NCBI GenBank assembly: GCA_024699005.1
Contig: JAILQN010000290.1
Location: 1-6,239 of the forward strand
Direction: 5' to 3'
Length of the DNA: 6,239 bases
From: Clostridia bacterium
GTDB taxonomy: Bacteria > Bacillota_A > Clostridia > Oscillospirales > Acutalibacteraceae
The first letter of the stretch is position 1; each line of letters starts with the position of its first letter. A program made the translations under genes and the position numbers. The notes under the pieces were generated by a model. That model saw only the letters and a program-made list of their open reading frames with translations. It searched no databases and was not told the DNA's origin. Shown piece after piece: positions 1 to 6,107 of this stretch.

Positions 1-171
1 TAAGTTTGCCTATGGCAAGTGAAGTTTTCTTTGAAAGTGAAGTTCATTTCATGAGTGAAGTTTCACCTGACGGTGAAGTAAAGCAAACTTAACTTCACTT
101 TTCACCCTGCGGTGAAAAACTTCACTGTGAGCCTGTGAACAACTTCACTCTTTCACAGAAAAAACTTCACT
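1..171. repeat. Array of AGTGAAGTT words, four direct then four inverted, spaced by small hairpins
   Basis: Copies of AGTGAAGTT lie at 18-26, 36-44 and 54-62, with a near copy (GGTGAAGTA) at 72-80. The reverse complement AACTTCACT lies at 91-99, 118-126, 141-149 and 163-171. A truncated copy (AAGTT at 2-6) touches the window edge, so the array probably continues to the left. The first four copies have an exact 18-base period. Most gaps fold on themselves: TTGCC/GGCAA (6-18), TTTC/GAAA (26-36), TCAT/ATGA (44-54), TTCACC/GGTGAA (62-77), TTTTCACC/GGTGAAAA (99-118, 8 bp, 4-base loop) and TTTC/GAAA (151-161). The gap at 127-140 is the exception and folds only poorly. The two halves can also pair with each other, giving a branched structure. 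It lies between genes and has no open frame of note. The family has no name I can give. It could be a non-autonomous mobile palindrome, a processed RNA or a structured 3' end of the gene to the left. Confidence 0.85.
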
Positions 172-258
172 GAAAACGCCCCTTGATTGACAACCCGTTG
201 TATACGGTGAGTTTTTTTACAGCCCCTAAATTTTCGTTTGTTCAGACCATAAAAACCA

Positions 259-287
259 TTGCAAAACCTTGAGAAAAAATGTATAAT
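259..287 (+). promoter_or_regulatory. Sigma-A-type promoter of the secreted peptidase-like gene
   Basis: A perfect -10 box TATAAT (282-287) lies 17 bases downstream of a -35-like TTGCAA (259-264, four of six consensus positions). Transcription would begin near 294, leaving a leader of about 24 bases that contains the ribosome binding site at 303-309. This promoter overlaps the upstream in-frame ATG at 279, which rules that ATG out as the start of the gene. No operator palindrome is obvious between the promoter and the repeat array. Confidence 0.7.
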
Positions 288-317
288 ATCCCCATAAATA
301 AAAAAGGAGCGATTATC

Positions 318-1937
318 ATGCGTAACACGAAAAAATTACTGTCCGTTTTGCTTTGTATGATTCTGGCTTTGTGGTGCCTCGCAGTCCCGGGAAGCGCGAA
401 GAAAGCGCTGCCGGAAAGCGCACACCCCTATGAAAACGATTTCACCGGCGAATGGGACTGCGGCGTGTCCGGCGCGGAGGGTTTTTATATCACCTTTTCG
501 GAAGATACTTTCTTTGAATGGGGCGCGCTCACCTTTACCAATATCACCAACGGCGCAACGGAGACCTATACCGTTCCCGAATGGCGGGAGCTGTATGAGA
601 CCGATCGCGACACCTATATCGGCATCAGCGTGCTGGCAGGCGTCGGCGTGATAAAAATCGAAGAAAAGCCCGGCGACGAGCTCACGCTGACCTGCGGCGA
701 CGAGGAATTCGGGTCGTTCTCCGGCGACGAGCTGGCGGGCCGCACCCTGTACGTCCCCGGCGAAACCGTTCATCTGATGCTGACCACGGACGGCGACGGC
801 GCGGAAAACGGCTTTGCAGTGACCCGCGTTTCCGCAAAAGCGCCGAAGGGCGTAAAGACCGTCTCTTATTCCTATGACGGCGAAACGAAGGAAGCGATCG
901 ACTGTTTCAGCGAGGGGGAGACCGCGACCGTGGCCGCGATAGGCCGTGTGACCGACGGCAAAGCTTGTATCGGCTGGAGCGACAAGCCCGGCGGCGAAGC
1001 GAAATATGATGCCGGCGACGAAGTCGAAATGACAAAAAATCTGTCGCTGTACGCGGTTTACGGAGATATACTGATGACTCCGGAGGAGGCGTATAATTTC
1101 GACAACGATTTCGATCCCTTCACGGTCAATTCCGTCACCTTCAATATGTCGGACGGAGAGGAATACAAATACGTCCCATATTACATGACGCAGGAGGATT
1201 ACTCCGCCATGGTGAAAAACCTTGTAAAAGTGCTCGCTCTGTCCCCGACGATGTATCCGCTGGCGGGCGCCGATCTGGCTTTGGCGGCAAGTTACCCGCT
1301 GCGTCCCTTTATGGGCGCGTGCTACGGCATCTCGGTCACCTCTGCCATGCAGCATCTTGGCATGATTGATATGCTGCCCATGCAGGAGGGGGCTGAAAAC
1401 GTGAGGGATCTGGAGCCCACGCCGGAGCTGGTCAGCTTCATTAACTACTATCAGGCTCAGTCCACGCGCAGTATGGTCGCGGACAACTCCGCGATGAATC
1501 CCGGCAGCGCCGCATACACATATCAGCTGAAGAAACTGTATGAAACCGTCAAGGCGGGCAATATCGTCCGGTTCGGCTTCTCGCTGCTGCAGAATCCCAC
1601 GCCCAACCATGAGATCCTGATCATCGGCGCTTACGACGACGTGCATGGCAACCACGTGCTGCTGACATACGATTCCAACTACGGCAGCGCTTTCGCGGGG
1701 GGCGATATCGTTACAACCTTCGTTATCAATCCCGATTTCACCCATATGGAATCCGCCCGTTATAACTACGTGTACAGCTTCTACTGGTCGGATGATTTCA
1801 GCGGATTCGAGTCCTTTAAGATCGACGGCAGCGGCAATCCATTCGCCTTCCAGAAGAGCCTGTTCGCCCGCATAAAAGAATTATTCATAATGCTGAAAGA
1901 TTTGCTGCAGGCGGCGCTGGGCGGCATTGCGGCCTGA
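318..1937 (+). CDS. Secreted CUB-like / InlB-type repeat / cysteine-peptidase-like protein
   Basis: A 539-residue exported protein of unknown substrate. The start at 318 follows AAAGGAG (303-309) by 8 bases; the earlier in-frame ATG at 279 lies inside the promoter. Residues 1-27 are a signal peptide (KK, hydrophobic core, VPGSA cleavage site; no good lipobox). Residues about 30-175 resemble the CUB-like domain of clostridial surface proteins (SAHPYEND opening, TFSEDT, LAGRTLYVPGETV, GFAVTRVSAK ending). Residues about 180-250 match an InlB/Flg_new-type repeat (GWSDKPGG, Y.AGD, LSLYAVY). Residues about 300-490 look like a C39/papain-type fold: Cys335 in GACYGIS, His431 in PNHEILIIGAY, and Asp452 in LLTYDSNYG would be the nucleophile, base and third residue. 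The tail (IKELFIMLKDLLQAALGG) is an amphipathic helix, a type of ending found on secreted proteins of these bacteria. No sortase motif is present. Domain calls come from motif recognition; peptidase activity is inferred. Confidence 0.85.
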   Translation: MRNTKKLLSVLLCMILALWCLAVPGSAKKALPESAHPYENDFTGEWDCGVSGAEGFYITFSEDTFFEWGALTFTNITNGATETYTVPEWRELYETDRDTYIGISVLAGVGVIKIEEKPGDELTLTCGDEEFGSFSGDELAGRTLYVPGETVHLMLTTDGDGAENGFAVTRVSAKAPKGVKTVSYSYDGETKEAIDCFSEGETATVAAIGRVTDGKACIGWSDKPGGEAKYDAGDEVEMTKNLSLYAVYGDILMTPEEAYNFDNDFDPFTVNSVTFNMSDGEEYKYVPYYMTQEDYSAMVKNLVKVLALSPTMYPLAGADLALAASYPLRPFMGACYGISVTSAMQHLGMIDMLPMQEGAENVRDLEPTPELVSFINYYQAQSTRSMVADNSAMNPGSAAYTYQLKKLYETVKAGNIVRFGFSLLQNPTPNHEILIIGAYDDVHGNHVLLTYDSNYGSAFAGGDIVTTFVINPDFTHMESARYNYVYSFYWSDDFSGFESFKIDGSGNPFAFQKSLFARIKELFIMLKDLLQAALGGIAA

Positions 1938-1964
1938 GTTGAATCGTGCCGAAAAATGAGCGCA

Positions 1965-1992
1965 TTACAAATAAGCATTGGAAGTGTAATAT
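1965..1992 (+). promoter_or_regulatory. Weak possible promoter ahead of the PHP gene
   Basis: TTACAA (1965-1970) and TAATAT (1987-1992) are separated by 16 bases, and the surrounding 1985-2005 is AT-rich. Both boxes match consensus only partly. The gap of 96 bases after gene 1 has no convincing terminator, so read-through from the promoter at 259-287 is equally possible. Confidence 0.25.
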
Positions 1993-2033
1993 TCTTAAAT
2001 AATTCTTGATGAGGTTATAACAGCTGAAAAAAA

Positions 2034-2909
2034 ATGGATAAAAATGTTACGGAACAGAATATGAACAGATGCGATCTGCACTGTCATTCGACGTTCTCCG
2101 ACGGCACCCTGACCCCGGGCGAACTGGTCAGACTCGCCGGAAATCTGGGCGTTTCCGCGGTGGCGCTGACCGATCACAACACGTCCAAAGGACTTCCGGA
2201 ATTCATGGAAGCCGGCAGCCGGAGCAGTGTCGTCACTGTTCCGGGCTGCGAGTTTTCGACCGAGTGGAATGAGACAGAGATCCATATTGTCGGGCTGTTC
2301 TTCCGGCGGAAGTACTGGAATGAGATCGAAGATTTCACGGAACTTGCCCACGTTGCAAAAACCAACAGCAATAATCTGCTTATTGCCAATCTCAACAAGG
2401 CCGGTTACGACGTTTCCGCGGAAGAAGTCTCCGCATTGACCAGCGGTGAATTCAACCGCGCCCATGTCGCGAGGGTCCTGATGGCGAAAGGATATGTCGG
2501 AAGCGTTGCGGAGGCTTTTGATACTCTGCTCCAACCCGGAGAAGGATTCTACTTCCCGCCGCGCAGGATCACATCGACTGCGGCGATACGTTTCATCAAA
2601 GCCTTCGGCGCGACGGCGGTCATGGCGCACGGTCTGATGAACCTGACCGCTGAGCAGATGAGGGATTTTCTGCCCGAAGCGAAACAGGCGGGTCTTGACG
2701 CGATCGAGACAAGATACAGTGAATACAACGATGAAATGACTTCAACAGCGATTTCGCTTGCGGAAGAATTCGGTCTGAAGCAAAGCGGCGGTTCCGATTT
2801 CCATGGCCGGACCAAGCCGCATATCTCGTTGGGAACGGGCAGAGGCAGTCTGTTCGTGCCTTACGGATTCTATGAGGAGCTGCGTTCATGTGCGGACTAT
2901 GATGCGTGA
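2034..2909 (+). CDS. PHP-domain metal-dependent phosphoesterase, TrpH/YciV-like
   Basis: A 291-residue cytoplasmic hydrolase. The PHP metal-binding signature is complete: His16 and His18 (DLHCHS), Asp23 (SDGTLTP), Asp47-His48 (TDHNT), Glu73 (PGCEFS), His84 (EIHIVG), His199 (VMAHG), Asp255 and His257 (GGSDFHG). Family members bind three metal ions and cleave phosphate esters; the best-studied YciV-type enzymes act on 3',5'-bisphosphonucleotides and RNA 5' ends. The helical insert (about 110-185) with NRAHVARVLMAKGY and the FYFPPR stretch fits that subgroup, but a His-Gly replaces the usual His-Pro of the fourth motif. The substrate here is unknown. The start is uncertain: the ATG at 2034 is preceded only by GAGG 19 bases upstream, with an in-frame stop at 2025, while the ATG at 2061 (residue 10) has a weak GGAA 6 bases upstream. 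The TIR-LRR gene starts 70 bases downstream on the same strand. Confidence 0.9.
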   Translation: MDKNVTEQNMNRCDLHCHSTFSDGTLTPGELVRLAGNLGVSAVALTDHNTSKGLPEFMEAGSRSSVVTVPGCEFSTEWNETEIHIVGLFFRRKYWNEIEDFTELAHVAKTNSNNLLIANLNKAGYDVSAEEVSALTSGEFNRAHVARVLMAKGYVGSVAEAFDTLLQPGEGFYFPPRRITSTAAIRFIKAFGATAVMAHGLMNLTAEQMRDFLPEAKQAGLDAIETRYSEYNDEMTSTAISLAEEFGLKQSGGSDFHGRTKPHISLGTGRGSLFVPYGFYEELRSCADYDA

Positions 2910-2973
2910 CGGTTCCGATCTGACAGATGAACTGCGCGAAAAAACGCCCGAAGTATCAATGCATAAGGAATAG
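2890..2973 (+). CDS. Possible 27-residue ORF between the PHP and TIR-LRR genes
   Basis: A short frame runs from GTG at 2890 to TAG at 2971-2973. It overlaps the end of the PHP gene by 20 bases and stops 6 bases before the TIR-LRR ATG, in the same frame as that gene. GAGGAG at 2874-2879 is 10 bases upstream of the GTG, and two ATGs follow at 2899 and 2902. The peptide is charged and rich in Asp/Glu (DGSDLTDELREKTPE), with no membrane segment. It resembles nothing I recognise. It could be a translational-coupling leader, the remnant of a longer PHP tail, or chance. Confidence 0.2.
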   Translation: MRTMMRDGSDLTDELREKTPEVSMHKE

Positions 2974-2979
2974 ACAATA

Positions 2980-4869
2980 ATGAAAGATGTGTTTATCAGC
3001 TATAAGTCTGAAGAATTCGCTGAGGCAAACTGGGTTAAAACCACGCTTGAGTCCAATGGTATATCATGCTGGATGGCTCCGATGAGTATTCCGGGCGGGT
3101 CAAATTATGCGGTTGAAATTCCCAAGGCGATCAGATCGGCAAAGGCCTTTGTCCTTATTTTGTCCGGCAAGTGCCAGCTTTCAAAATGGGTGCCCCGTGA
3201 ACTTGATCAGGCTATCAACGAAAGCAAACCGATTTTTCCGTTTATGCTTGAAAACTGCCCGCTGAAAGATGATTTCAGTTTTTATCTGTCAAATGTGCAG
3301 AGGTTTGCCGCATATGAAGACAGGTCAGAGGCTGTCCGGAAACTGATATATGAGATCCGTGCAATAGTTGCCGTATCGGAAAAATCGGATGATAATATCC
3401 GGGATGATGAAGACGAATCTCACGCAGAAGATAAGGCCGCCGCAGAAAAACCGGTTGAGCTGCGAAAAACCGCTGCCGGTCATCCGGCAAAAAAGAACAG
3501 GAATAAAAAAAGTGACTCCGGAAAAACATCCGGGCGAACAGGAAAGATTCTGACATGTGTTTTGGCTGCCGTTCTGATGATGATTCTGATCGGCGTTTCG
3601 TCTGTTATTATTTCCGTTAAAAACAATACAGTGATCATAGCGGGTGAAAAATATAAAAAAAACACAGGCACCGTTTCCATAAAAGAAAAGGAGCTCTCTC
3701 CGGAAGATCTGGCGAACCTTTCAGCTTTCTCTCAATTAAGCTCATTGCAGCTGATCAGGTGTACTTTGCCGGATGCAGATATAAGCGGATTGTTTACCTG
3801 TCCTTCATATAGATTGGAAATCAACAATTGCGATCTGACCGATGAAAAGCTGTCAGCTGTTGATTTCGGCGCTGTCGGGATCAGATCTCTGATCCTTGAC
3901 AACAATAAGGGATTATCCGATCTGGAAGCTATCCGTCCGGTCGGTAAAACTCTGGAGGAATTATCGTTCAGCTGCTGCTCGGTTTCGGACATCGCTTTTC
4001 TTCAGAACTTTTCAGAAATCCGTATATTGCGTGCGGCGGACAACGGAATATCATCGTTGACCGCCCTGGCGGAATGCGTCAAACTTGAAACAATCGATGT
4101 AAGCGGGAACTCTCTGCTCAGTCTTGCCGGCCTTGAGAAGTGTATTTCGTTAAAAAAGCTATATGCGCAAACGAACAGGATTGAAACAATTGACGGTATA
4201 AAAAACGCGACACTTCTGTCCGACGTTGATTTGAGTGATAACAGTATCGTGGATATTTCTCTTCTTTCAAAATCCTCGGATCATTTGTATAATGTATACC
4301 TCTCAGACAACAGTATCACAAGCATCGAATCGTTGTCTGAAGCAAAGAATCTGAATGAACTGAATATAAGTCATAATCAGATCGATTCCGTTGCACCGCT
4401 GTCCGGCTCCGGTGAGTTGATTCATCTTTATGCGGCACATAATCAAATATCGGATCTTACAGGTATTTCGGGTTGCCTGAAGCTTGTAAAAATAGATCTT
4501 TCTTATAACCATATCGAAAAAACCGATTCCATCTGTTTGGATGACTATGCTTCCTATGTGTATCTGGATTTAAGCCACAACAAAATAAAAACACTCGTAT
4601 TACCCGATGTTAAATACGGATGCCTGTCGGTTTATGCCAACCCGATTTCGGAATGGTCGGCACTCAATGATGCAGCCGGATCATCTTTGGTTTTTGATTA
4701 TGACGACGGTATCGATTTCGATGAACTCGGCAATTCTGATTTCATAAGTTACTGTATCTTTGACTGTCCTCTCGACAAACAGATCAGCGTGGGGGAGATA
4801 CTGGGTTCAGGTAAAGTTACATTCACGAATGAAACAGAGTATCTGAAAGAAAGAACAGAGGCAGAGTAA
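2980..4869 (+). CDS. TIR - transmembrane - leucine-rich repeat receptor-like protein
   Basis: A 629-residue single-pass membrane protein; AAGGA at 2965-2969 supports the start. Residues 1-127 are a TIR domain: VFISYKSEE in the first strand, CWMAPMSIPGGSNYAVEI as the BB-loop region, FVLILS strand, and SKWVPREL, where Glu74 sits at the position of the catalytic glutamate of NAD-cleaving TIRs (WCxxEL in plant TIRs, WVHKE in SARM1). Residues 128-188 are a low-complexity linker, acidic then Lys/Arg-rich. Residues 190-213 are one hydrophobic helix. With the basic side before the helix and no signal peptide, the TIR should be cytoplasmic and the rest outside. Residues about 253-570 hold about 14 leucine-rich repeats of 21-24 residues (LDLSxNxI pattern, e.g. 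VDLSDNSIVDI, LNISHNQIDSV, LYAAHNQISDL), then a 60-residue acidic tail. Two hand-counted blocks of the LRR region are 33-35% GC, against 52-70% in flanking genes. Sensing plus NAD-cleaving signalling is an inference; an adaptor-type, non-enzymatic TIR is the alternative. Confidence 0.9.
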   Translation: MKDVFISYKSEEFAEANWVKTTLESNGISCWMAPMSIPGGSNYAVEIPKAIRSAKAFVLILSGKCQLSKWVPRELDQAINESKPIFPFMLENCPLKDDFSFYLSNVQRFAAYEDRSEAVRKLIYEIRAIVAVSEKSDDNIRDDEDESHAEDKAAAEKPVELRKTAAGHPAKKNRNKKSDSGKTSGRTGKILTCVLAAVLMMILIGVSSVIISVKNNTVIIAGEKYKKNTGTVSIKEKELSPEDLANLSAFSQLSSLQLIRCTLPDADISGLFTCPSYRLEINNCDLTDEKLSAVDFGAVGIRSLILDNNKGLSDLEAIRPVGKTLEELSFSCCSVSDIAFLQNFSEIRILRAADNGISSLTALAECVKLETIDVSGNSLLSLAGLEKCISLKKLYAQTNRIETIDGIKNATLLSDVDLSDNSIVDISLLSKSSDHLYNVYLSDNSITSIESLSEAKNLNELNISHNQIDSVAPLSGSGELIHLYAAHNQISDLTGISGCLKLVKIDLSYNHIEKTDSICLDDYASYVYLDLSHNKIKTLVLPDVKYGCLSVYANPISEWSALNDAAGSSLVFDYDDGIDFDELGNSDFISYCIFDCPLDKQISVGEILGSGKVTFTNETEYLKERTEAE

Positions 4870-4909
4870 ACGGACCATAAAAATCCGTATAAAGCAGGGA
4901 ACGGTTTTT

Positions 4910-4933
4910 GGTCTGTCGGATCTTTGCCAGACC
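4910..4933 (+). promoter_or_regulatory. Hairpin in the leader of the CDF transporter gene
   Basis: GGTCTG (4910-4915) and CAGACC (4928-4933) form a perfect 6-bp stem with a 12-base loop, ending 9 bases before the AAAGGAG site. A smaller stem, ACGGA/TCCGT (4870-4888), lies just after the previous stop codon. Neither has the U-tract of an intrinsic terminator. The leader is too short and lacks the conserved elements to be called a yybP-ykoY manganese riboswitch. Confidence 0.25.
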
Positions 4934-4942
4934 GGAATTTAT

Positions 4943-4949
4943 AAAGGAG
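4943..4949 (+). promoter_or_regulatory. Ribosome binding site that selects the TTG start of the CDF gene
   Basis: AAAGGAG at 4943-4949 lies 7 bases upstream of TTG at 4957. The next in-frame ATG encodes residue 94, inside the membrane domain, so the TTG is the only start that keeps the first two transmembrane helices. Confidence 0.8.
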
Positions 4950-4956
4950 ATCTTCT

Positions 4957-6096
4957 TTGGACAATCAAAACAACGACATCGCCGTTCTTGCGGCGGACAG
5001 AGAAAAAGCGATAGTAAAAACAAGTATCATCGGCATCGTTACCAATATCCTGCTCGTCGGCTTCAAGGCGTTCGTCGGGCTGGTGTCGAATTCCATCGCC
5101 GTCATCCTTGACGCGGTCAACAACATCTCCGACGCGCTTTCGTCGGTCATAACGATCATAGGCGCAAAACTCGGCGCGAAGCAGCCGGACAAAAAGCATC
5201 CGCTCGGTTACGGCAGGATAGAATATCTCAGTTCCATGATCGTGGCAGCGCTCGTTCTTTACGCCGGCATTACGTCTCTTGTGGAATCGGTCAAGAAAAT
5301 CATCCATCCGGAAGCCGCAGAATACAATGCAGTATCGATCATTATTATTTCCGTTGCCATCGTCGTAAAATTGCTGCTCGGGACCTTCGTCAGGAAGCAG
5401 GGAAAGAAAGTCAACTCCGGCGCGCTGGTCGCTTCCGGCTCCGACGCTCTGTTTGACGCGGTCCTTTCCGCGTCAGTCCTCGTTTCCGCGGTCATATATC
5501 TGATCCGGGGCGTTTCACTTGAAGCGTACGTCGGCGTGGTCATCGCCGGATTTATCATAAAAGCCGGGATCGAAATGATGATCGAAACGATGAATGATAT
5601 CATCGGTAAGCGTGAGGACGCGGAAACCACAAAAGAGCTGAAGAGGATCATCTGTGAGGAAGATGCGGTGCTCGGCGCGTATGACGTCACGCTTTTCAAC
5701 TACGGTCCGAACAAAAACTACGGCTCGGTGCATGTGGAGCTGCCGGACACTCTGAGCGTGGACGACGCAGACAGGATAACGCGGAAGATACAGACCGACG
5801 TGTATCAGCAGACCGGCATCATACTGACGGGTATCGGCATCTATTCATACAACACTTCCGACAACGAAGCGGCCCGGATGAGAAACGCCATACAAAAAAC
5901 GGTCATGTCTCACGACTGGGCTTTGCAGATGCACGGATTCTATGCCGATACGGAAAAAAAGACCGTCCGCTTCGACGTGGTGGTCAGCTTCGACGTTGAC
6001 AGGAACCAGGCGATGGAAACCTTATACGGCGAGGTCGGAGCTCTCTGTCCGGATTACGACGTTATGATCGTGCCGGATGTGGACGTGGCGGACTGA
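4957..6096 (+). CDS. Cation diffusion facilitator (CDF) family metal exporter
   Basis: A 379-residue membrane antiporter that would export divalent metal (Mn, Zn, Fe or Co) in exchange for protons. Six hydrophobic helices are visible at about 22-43, 46-70, 89-112, 122-142, 156-181 and 185-203. The transport site is Asn55/Asp59 in helix 2 (NNISD) and Asp163/Asp167 in helix 5 (SDALFD). The HPLGYGRIEYLSS loop (81-93) is typical of the family. An N-D/D-D site differs from the His-Asp site of zinc exporters and resembles that described for MntE-type manganese exporters, so manganese is plausible but unproven. The cytoplasmic part is long: one ferredoxin-like domain at about 222-295 and a second, similar-looking segment at about 305-376. 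It uses a TTG start. The sfsA start follows by 11 bases, suggesting one transcript. GC content is like the rest of the chromosome. Confidence 0.92.
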   Translation: MDNQNNDIAVLAADREKAIVKTSIIGIVTNILLVGFKAFVGLVSNSIAVILDAVNNISDALSSVITIIGAKLGAKQPDKKHPLGYGRIEYLSSMIVAALVLYAGITSLVESVKKIIHPEAAEYNAVSIIIISVAIVVKLLLGTFVRKQGKKVNSGALVASGSDALFDAVLSASVLVSAVIYLIRGVSLEAYVGVVIAGFIIKAGIEMMIETMNDIIGKREDAETTKELKRIICEEDAVLGAYDVTLFNYGPNKNYGSVHVELPDTLSVDDADRITRKIQTDVYQQTGIILTGIGIYSYNTSDNEAARMRNAIQKTVMSHDWALQMHGFYADTEKKTVRFDVVVSFDVDRNQAMETLYGEVGALCPDYDVMIVPDVDVAD

Positions 6097-6107
6097 AACG
6101 GGAATAA

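Noticed and set aside
1..171. CRISPR array
   Set aside because: The repeated word is only 9 bases, the spacers are 9-18 bases and self-complementary, and the orientation reverses midway; no cas genes are present.
187..205. Perfect -35 box TTGACA (187-192) with TATAC nearby
   Set aside because: TATAC at 201 is only 8 bases away, and nothing resembling a -10 box occurs at 16-18 bases spacing.
279..317. Upstream ATG at 279 as the start of gene 1
   Set aside because: It overlaps the -10 box TATAAT (282-287), would put 13 extra residues before the signal peptide, and lacks a ribosome binding site, whereas 318 has AAAGGAG at ideal spacing.
336..1745. A 469-codon open frame on the minus strand
   Set aside because: It lies entirely opposite the secreted-protein gene, has no ribosome binding site of note and encodes a His/Arg-rich sequence with no recognisable domain; it is a by-product of the GC-rich codon use of the real gene.
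1955..1966. Terminator after gene 1 (AATG/CATT stem)
   Set aside because: Only 4 base pairs, AT-rich and not followed by a T-tract on the + strand.
1956..2009. 17-residue ORF between gene 1 and the PHP gene
   Set aside because: No ribosome binding site, unremarkable peptide, and it covers the possible PHP promoter region.
4870..4956. yybP-ykoY manganese riboswitch ahead of the CDF gene
   Set aside because: The leader is only 87 bases and lacks the paired conserved loops of that class; only simple stems are visible.
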